From positions 140,659 through 204,658 of the forward strand of contig NZ_CANMRQ010000007.1 of NCBI RefSeq assembly GCF_947500325.1: DNA of 64,000 nt, in the 5' to 3' direction. The DNA comes from an uncultured Lacinutrix sp. (GTDB lineage: Bacteria; Bacteroidota; Bacteroidia; Flavobacteriales; Flavobacteriaceae). Position numbers and translations under genes: made by a program. This document shows, in pieces, positions 59,331 through 64,000 of this stretch. How positions within the stretch are numbered: position 1 is the first letter of the stretch; every line of letters begins with the position of its first letter. A model generated the notes under the pieces. The model had not been told where the DNA came from and did no database searches. It worked only from the letters and a program-made list of their open reading frames with translations.

Positions 59331-59828
59331 ATGCAACTAAACGGACTCATTTATACTTTCCCTAAAGAACTTAAATTATTACTTATTGCATTTGTTATTG
59401 TGTTAAGTATTGGTTTTTTTACTGGTTTATTATTTGTAAATGAAACGTCTACAGCAAATCCAAATGGAATAGAAGAACAGTATCTTGGAAATGAAGATAA
59501 TGAAGATGCTATAGAAATGAAGTTTAAAAAGACAGATAAACAAATGTTAAATATTGTGCATAGTCACATATTATCAATGGCATTAATTTTCTTTTTACTA
59601 GGTTTAATTTTAAGTACAACTCAACTTCAATATAGATATAAAGTATTTTTAATGGTAGAGCCTTTTATATCTGTTATACTAACCTTTGGTGGTATATATT
59701 TTTTATGGAAAGGAATTACATGGATGAAATATGTTGTAATGATTTCTGGAACATTAATGACATTAAGTTTTTCGTTTTCTGCACTCATTATATTGAGACA
59801 ATTATTACTTCAGAAGAAAACAGAATAA
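59331..59828 (+). CDS. Four-helix membrane protein linked to the FMN-binding gene
   Basis: A 165-residue integral membrane protein with helices at about 14-33, 77-97, 104-125 and 132-155. Between the first two is an acidic soluble loop (about 35-70). HSHILSMALIFFLLG contains two His residues at the membrane boundary that could ligate heme or metal. I do not recognise the family. Its 3-base spacing from the FMN-binding gene suggests that the two act together, perhaps as membrane electron carrier and flavoprotein. Confidence 0.65.
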   Translation: MQLNGLIYTFPKELKLLLIAFVIVLSIGFFTGLLFVNETSTANPNGIEEQYLGNEDNEDAIEMKFKKTDKQMLNIVHSHILSMALIFFLLGLILSTTQLQYRYKVFLMVEPFISVILTFGGIYFLWKGITWMKYVVMISGTLMTLSFSFSALIILRQLLLQKKTE

Positions 59829-59855
59829 AGACCACTTTTTCTCAAAAAATAGTAT

Positions 59856-59863
59856 TAAATTTG
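59856..59863 (+). promoter_or_regulatory. -7 box of guaB
   Basis: TAAATTTG matches TAnnTTTG, 22 bases before the preferred guaB ATG at 59886. Supports that start over the upstream TTG at 59865. Confidence 0.5.
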
Positions 59864-59885
59864 CTTGCAATTAATTCTAATTGCA

Positions 59886-61355
59886 ATGACAGCACACAAT
59901 AATAAAATAGTAGGAGAAGGATTAACTTACGATGATGTCCTTTTAGTACCTGCTTTTTCAGAAATCCTTCCGCGCGAAGTCAATATTCAAACAAAATTTA
60001 CACGTAACATTACCATCAATGTTCCTATAGTTTCTGCAGCTATGGATACTGTTACAGAAAGTAGAATGGCAATTGCTATGGCACGTGAAGGTGGAATAGG
60101 TGTGTTACATAAAAACATGACTATTGAAGCACAAGCAACTAAAGTGCGTAAAGTAAAGCGAGCTGAAAGTGGAATGATTATAGATCCAGTGACTTTACCA
60201 ATGACGGCTATAGTGGCAGATGCTAAAAATGCAATGAGAGAACATAGTATTGGTGGTATTCCAATTGTTGATGATAATGGAAAGTTAAAAGGAATAGTTA
60301 CTAATCGAGATTTACGTTTCGAACATCAAAACGACAGGCCTATTGTTGAGGTGATGACTAGTGAAAACCTAGTGACTGCTCCAGAAGGAACATCATTAAA
60401 AGATGCCGAGAAAATTCTTCAAGAAAATAAAATTGAAAAGCTGTTAATTGTAAATGGAGATAAATTAGAAGGCTTAATTACTTTTAGAGATATTACTAAA
60501 GTAACACAAAAACCTATAGCTAATAAAGATAGTTATGGACGATTAAGAGTAGCTGCTGCTATTGGCGTAACTGGTGATGCTGTAGAAAGAGCAGCTGCAT
60601 TGGTTAAATCTGGTGTTGATGCTATTATTATAGATACAGCTCATGGACATACAAAAGGTGTGGTTGAAGTGTTGAAGGACGTGAAAGCTAAGTTTCCAGA
60701 ATTAGAAGTTGTTGTTGGTAATATTGCAACTGCAGAAGCTGCTAAATACTTAGTAGAAGCTGGAGCAGATGCTGTGAAAGTAGGTATAGGTCCAGGATCG
60801 ATATGCACAACACGTGTTGTTGCAGGAGTTGGTTTTCCTCAGTTTTCTGCAGTATTAGAAGTTGCTAATGCTATTAAAGGTTCAGGAGTACCAGTAATTG
60901 CAGATGGAGGAATTAGATATACAGGAGATATTCCAAAAGCAATAGCTGCCGGAGCAGATACGGTAATGCTTGGTTCTTTATTAGCAGGAACTAAAGAATC
61001 TCCAGGTGAAACAATTATATACGAAGGAAGAAAGTTTAAATCGTATAGAGGTATGGGATCTGTAGAGGCTATGAAAAAAGGTAGTAAAGATCGTTATTTT
61101 CAAGATGTAGAAGACGATATTAAAAAGTTAGTACCAGAAGGTATTGTTGGTCGAGTACCATATAAAGGAGAGTTGTTTGAAAGCATACACCAATTTATTG
61201 GTGGTTTAAGAGCAGGAATGGGATATTGTGGTGCAAAAGATGTAGAAACACTTAAAGAGACAGGGCGCTTTGTTAAAATTACTGCTTCTGGTATAAATGA
61301 AAGTCACCCACACGATGTTACAATAACAAAAGAAGCTCCTAATTACTCAAGATAG
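59886..61355 (+). CDS. guaB: Inosine-5'-monophosphate dehydrogenase
   Basis: A 489-residue enzyme from ATG 59886 oxidising IMP to XMP with NAD+, the rate-limiting step of GMP synthesis. Motifs: [17 protein letters not shown], two CBS domains (about 95-215; [14 protein letters not shown] and [14 protein letters not shown]), the catalytic loop [13 protein letters not shown] with the active Cys, [20 protein letters not shown], and the flap motif [10 protein letters not shown]. Length and all catalytic regions are normal. A strong terminator follows. Confidence 0.96.
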   Translation: MTAHNNKIVGEGLTYDDVLLVPAFSEILPREVNIQTKFTRNITINVPIVSAAMDTVTESRMAIAMAREGGIGVLHKNMTIEAQATKVRKVKRAESGMIIDPVTLPMTAIVADAKNAMREHSIGGIPIVDDNGKLKGIVTNRDLRFEHQNDRPIVEVMTSENLVTAPEGTSLKDAEKILQENKIEKLLIVNGDKLEGLITFRDITKVTQKPIANKDSYGRLRVAAAIGVTGDAVERAAALVKSGVDAIIIDTAHGHTKGVVEVLKDVKAKFPELEVVVGNIATAEAAKYLVEAGADAVKVGIGPGSICTTRVVAGVGFPQFSAVLEVANAIKGSGVPVIADGGIRYTGDIPKAIAAGADTVMLGSLLAGTKESPGETIIYEGRKFKSYRGMGSVEAMKKGSKDRYFQDVEDDIKKLVPEGIVGRVPYKGELFESIHQFIGGLRAGMGYCGAKDVETLKETGRFVKITASGINESHPHDVTITKEAPNYSR

Positions 61356-61430
61356 GTAGTAAATTATTTAGACAGCTAATAAAATTATTTAAACAATAAT
61401 TTATTAAGCTCTAGTTTTAGCTTAACATAT

Positions 61431-61464
61431 AAAAACGATAATGTGCACATTATCGTTTTTTTTA
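61431..61464 (+). terminator. Terminator of guaB
   Basis: A perfect 15-bp inverted repeat AAAAACGATAATGTG / CACATTATCGTTTTT continues into further T residues. Palindromic, so possibly bidirectional. Confidence 0.85.
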
Positions 61465-61602
61465 TAAAAAAAATGATTCAAGGCAAGTAGTTTTAACTAA
61501 ATTTCTTATATTTTGCCCTGTAGAATGTTAATTTTTAACCATTTGTAAATTATGTTCTATATTTTTATAATTAATTAACCTACTTAACTAACCTACCTAA
61601 TC

Positions 61603-63828
61603 ATGTTCTTCAATAAAAAGACCTTTCTACTTTTATTTGTTGTTTTACAGAGCGCGCTATTTATCAATCATGTACATTCTCAGGAATCTAGTCGTTTTGG
61701 AGATACTCCAAAAAAACAAATAACTAAAAAATATATAGACTCAATTTTAAAAGTAGTAAGGAAAGAGTTTTATTCTAAAAATTACGCAAAAACAATTAGT
61801 AATGGAGAAGAGGTAATTAAACTTGCTAATAAAATTGATTACCATAAAGGAGTTTATAAGGTATCTAGTATTATGGGAAATGCCTTTTTACAAACCAGTG
61901 ATACAATCTCTGCAAAAAAAATATTTTCAAGAGAACTATTAGCATCAAAAAAACGCAATGATTCTACAAGTTATTTAGGTGCTAGTATAGATTTGGGTAA
62001 TGTATATTTTGTTCAAAAGGATTATGAGAATTCCCTAAAATCTTTTAAACAAGCTATGCCATATGCAAAGAAGTTGAAAGATACCAGCAAGCTGTTTATA
62101 CTAAATTACAATATATCTGAATTATATTTAAATAAAGGAGAGGTCGAAAATGCAGAAAAACATGTTAATGAAATAGGTAAATACATTTCAAGTTTAAAAG
62201 CGAAGCCATATCAAGCTGGATATCAGCAAATTTCAGGAAGGTTTCTTTATCTAAAAAATAAACCTGAAGAGGCAATTCCGCATCTTAAAAAATCTATAGA
62301 GATTTCTAAAAGTATTAATTATACAGATGGGCTTGTAGAAGCTTATACATACTATGCTAAGGCTGAAGCTAGTTTAGGTAATTATAAGAGTGCTTTTAAT
62401 TTGCAACAAGAAGTTGATTTTTATAAAGAAGAAAAATATAATACAGATAAAATAGCAGCTATTGAAAGTGAGACTGCTAAATTTAAACTAAATCAATACG
62501 AGCAAGAGTTAAGAGAGACTGCGTTGCAAAATGAATTTATTGAAGAAAAAGCATCACGATCTAAAAAGATAGTACTTTGGTTAATTGTAGGTTCTGCTGT
62601 ATTACTTTTTATTTTAGGATTATTATTAATGTCCTACCGCAATAGAAAAAAATTATTGTTAGATTTAGAAGAAAAGAATAAAGAATATTTAATAGCAAAG
62701 CATGAAAGTGAAGCCTATGCTATAGCAAAAAGTAATTTCTTTTCTAATATTAGTCACGAATTAAGAACACCTTTGTATGGTATTATAGGTATTTCTTCTA
62801 TTCTAATGGATGATAAGGCTATTGTAGAAAAGCATAAAGAAGATGTTAAGTCTTTAAAGTTTTCTGCAGACTACTTGTTGTCTTTAATTAACGATGTATT
62901 ACAAATAAGTAAATTAGACGCTAAACAAGAAAACAGTTTAAATAAAATTACCTTTAACTTAGAAGATGTTATTTCTGGAATAATGAAATCTTTCGAGTTT
63001 TTAAAAGTTCAAAACATGAACACATTTCAGATAAATATATCTAAAGATGTGCCTAGTGTTATTATTGGAGATGATGTTAAACTCTCTCAAATTCTTATTA
63101 ATTTAATTGGTAATGCTTGTAAGTTTACAGAAAACGGAACTATAGATTTAGATGTTAAATTAATAGCTGTAGAAAATAAATCGGTTAAGCTTAATTTTAA
63201 AATTAAAGATACGGGAATTGGTATACCAAAAAATAAACAACTTGCTATTTTTGATGAGTTTACACAAGTGGAAAACGATGGCGGAGAATATCAAGGTACT
63301 GGTTTGGGACTTCCAATTGTTAAAAAATTATTAGAATTGCATCATTCTAAAATAAAATTAATTAGTGACGAAGGCGAAGGAACTGAAATAAGTTTTGATG
63401 TGACTTATGAAATTCCTGAAGAAAATTATGCAACTACAAAACCTATTGAATTAAAACCTAAAATTTCTATTAATAATAAAACTATTTTAGTGGTAGATGA
63501 CAATAGAATAAATAGAATTGTTACTAGAAAAATGCTCGAAAAATACAAGGCTAAACCTTTAGTTGCAGAAGGAGGAGAGAAAGCTGTTGATATTGTTAGA
63601 GAACAAGAAGTAGATTTAGTACTAATGGATATTAATATGCCTAGAATGAATGGTCTTGAGGCAACAGATGCTATTAGAGCATTTAATACTTCTATTCCTA
63701 TTATTGCCCTTACAGCTGTTGAAATTGAAGAAATGAGAGATAGTATTAAAAATTCAACAATTTGCGATATTATTATTAAACCTTATGATGAAATGGTGTT
63801 TGTGGAAACTATTTTAAAACATATTTAA
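61603..63828 (+). CDS. TPR-containing hybrid sensor histidine kinase/response regulator (paralog)
   Basis: A 741-residue hybrid kinase with the same build as the one at 2055-4259: signal peptide (1-26), TPR-type periplasmic region (about 40-300), one membrane helix (about 323-343), coiled linker, HisKA with SHELRTPLYG (His385), HATPase_c (NLIGNACKF, DTGIGIP, GTGLGL) and a C-terminal receiver (VVDDNRIN, Asp about 676 in LMDINMP). Long identical stretches such as LKFSADYLL and INDVL show a recent common origin. No output domain. It has no partner gene in the window. Confidence 0.92.
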   Translation: MFFNKKTFLLLFVVLQSALFINHVHSQESSRFGDTPKKQITKKYIDSILKVVRKEFYSKNYAKTISNGEEVIKLANKIDYHKGVYKVSSIMGNAFLQTSDTISAKKIFSRELLASKKRNDSTSYLGASIDLGNVYFVQKDYENSLKSFKQAMPYAKKLKDTSKLFILNYNISELYLNKGEVENAEKHVNEIGKYISSLKAKPYQAGYQQISGRFLYLKNKPEEAIPHLKKSIEISKSINYTDGLVEAYTYYAKAEASLGNYKSAFNLQQEVDFYKEEKYNTDKIAAIESETAKFKLNQYEQELRETALQNEFIEEKASRSKKIVLWLIVGSAVLLFILGLLLMSYRNRKKLLLDLEEKNKEYLIAKHESEAYAIAKSNFFSNISHELRTPLYGIIGISSILMDDKAIVEKHKEDVKSLKFSADYLLSLINDVLQISKLDAKQENSLNKITFNLEDVISGIMKSFEFLKVQNMNTFQINISKDVPSVIIGDDVKLSQILINLIGNACKFTENGTIDLDVKLIAVENKSVKLNFKIKDTGIGIPKNKQLAIFDEFTQVENDGGEYQGTGLGLPIVKKLLELHHSKIKLISDEGEGTEISFDVTYEIPEENYATTKPIELKPKISINNKTILVVDDNRINRIVTRKMLEKYKAKPLVAEGGEKAVDIVREQEVDLVLMDINMPRMNGLEATDAIRAFNTSIPIIALTAVEIEEMRDSIKNSTICDIIIKPYDEMVFVETILKHI

Positions 63829-63923
63829 ACCTATAATTATTTCTCAATAAATATTTTGTAGATGTGTGTATTAATTAAATACACACGAGCTCTCATTTAT
63901 ATAGGATTTCGTTTGAGTTTTAT

Positions 63924-64000
<77 letters not shown>

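Overview
The window looks like a chromosomal segment of a marine-type member of the Flavobacteriaceae (Bacteroidota). It is strongly AT-rich. Several genes are preceded by the Bacteroidota -7 box TAnnTTTG, some with a TTG/TTTG about 18-21 bases upstream, and Shine-Dalgarno sites are not evident. Typical lineage markers are present: a SusC/SusD pair, a type IX secretion sorting domain, a PUR-alpha/DUF3276 protein, TPR-containing hybrid histidine kinases, and a nusB-DUF1573-yajC block.

Layout. (1) 1-9.8 kb is housekeeping: CsaA-like tRNA-binding protein, PlsC-like acyltransferase, hybrid sensor kinase, PUR-alpha protein, ABC exporter, leucine-type amino acid dehydrogenase, NusB, DUF1573 lipoprotein and YajC, closed by a strong terminator. 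(2) 9.88-14.9 kb is the most striking part, a candidate lanthipeptide-type RiPP operon. A folded-looking RNA leader precedes a 489-residue precursor with nine tandem CX3CX6C core repeats. A 14-bp hairpin follows, then an APH-like kinase, a HopA1-like lyase and a LanC cyclase. This separate kinase/lyase/cyclase trio resembles class V lanthipeptide machinery. No protease or exporter is nearby. (3) 15-36.8 kb is a sugar-utilisation locus: gluconolactonase-like lipoprotein, two GH3 beta-glucosidases, gluconokinase, 6-phosphogluconate dehydrogenase, gluconate permease, a GPH symporter with a periplasmic insertion, AraC and LacI regulators, SusC/SusD and an FG-GAP/ASPIC lipoprotein. Together they suggest uptake of beta-glucosides carrying a gluconate end and direct entry of gluconate into the pentose phosphate pathway.

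(4) 36.8-50.7 kb is an accessory stretch of mostly minus-strand, mostly small genes. Several are separated by related, imperfectly palindromic intergenic elements of about 90-175 bases, lying just after stop codons and resembling integron attC sites; no integrase is visible. It also holds a nonsense-mutated gene, a SUKH-like protein, a PLP-homeostasis protein, an AAA ATPase fused to a gamma-glutamylcyclotransferase-like domain, and a MarR/thioredoxin-like gene group whose promoters carry four copies of TTAGGAwTCCTAA-type palindromes. (5) 50.8-64 kb returns to core functions: peptidase T, PyrD, a spondin-domain T9SS cargo, LysE exporter, HEFGH membrane protein, HMG-CoA-lyase-like enzyme, TetR regulator, porin, FMN-binding protein, IMP dehydrogenase and a second hybrid kinase closely paralogous to the first. 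The window ends inside a TCTA tetranucleotide repeat of at least 77 bases.

All functional calls come from reading motifs by eye. No database search, folding or alignment program was run.
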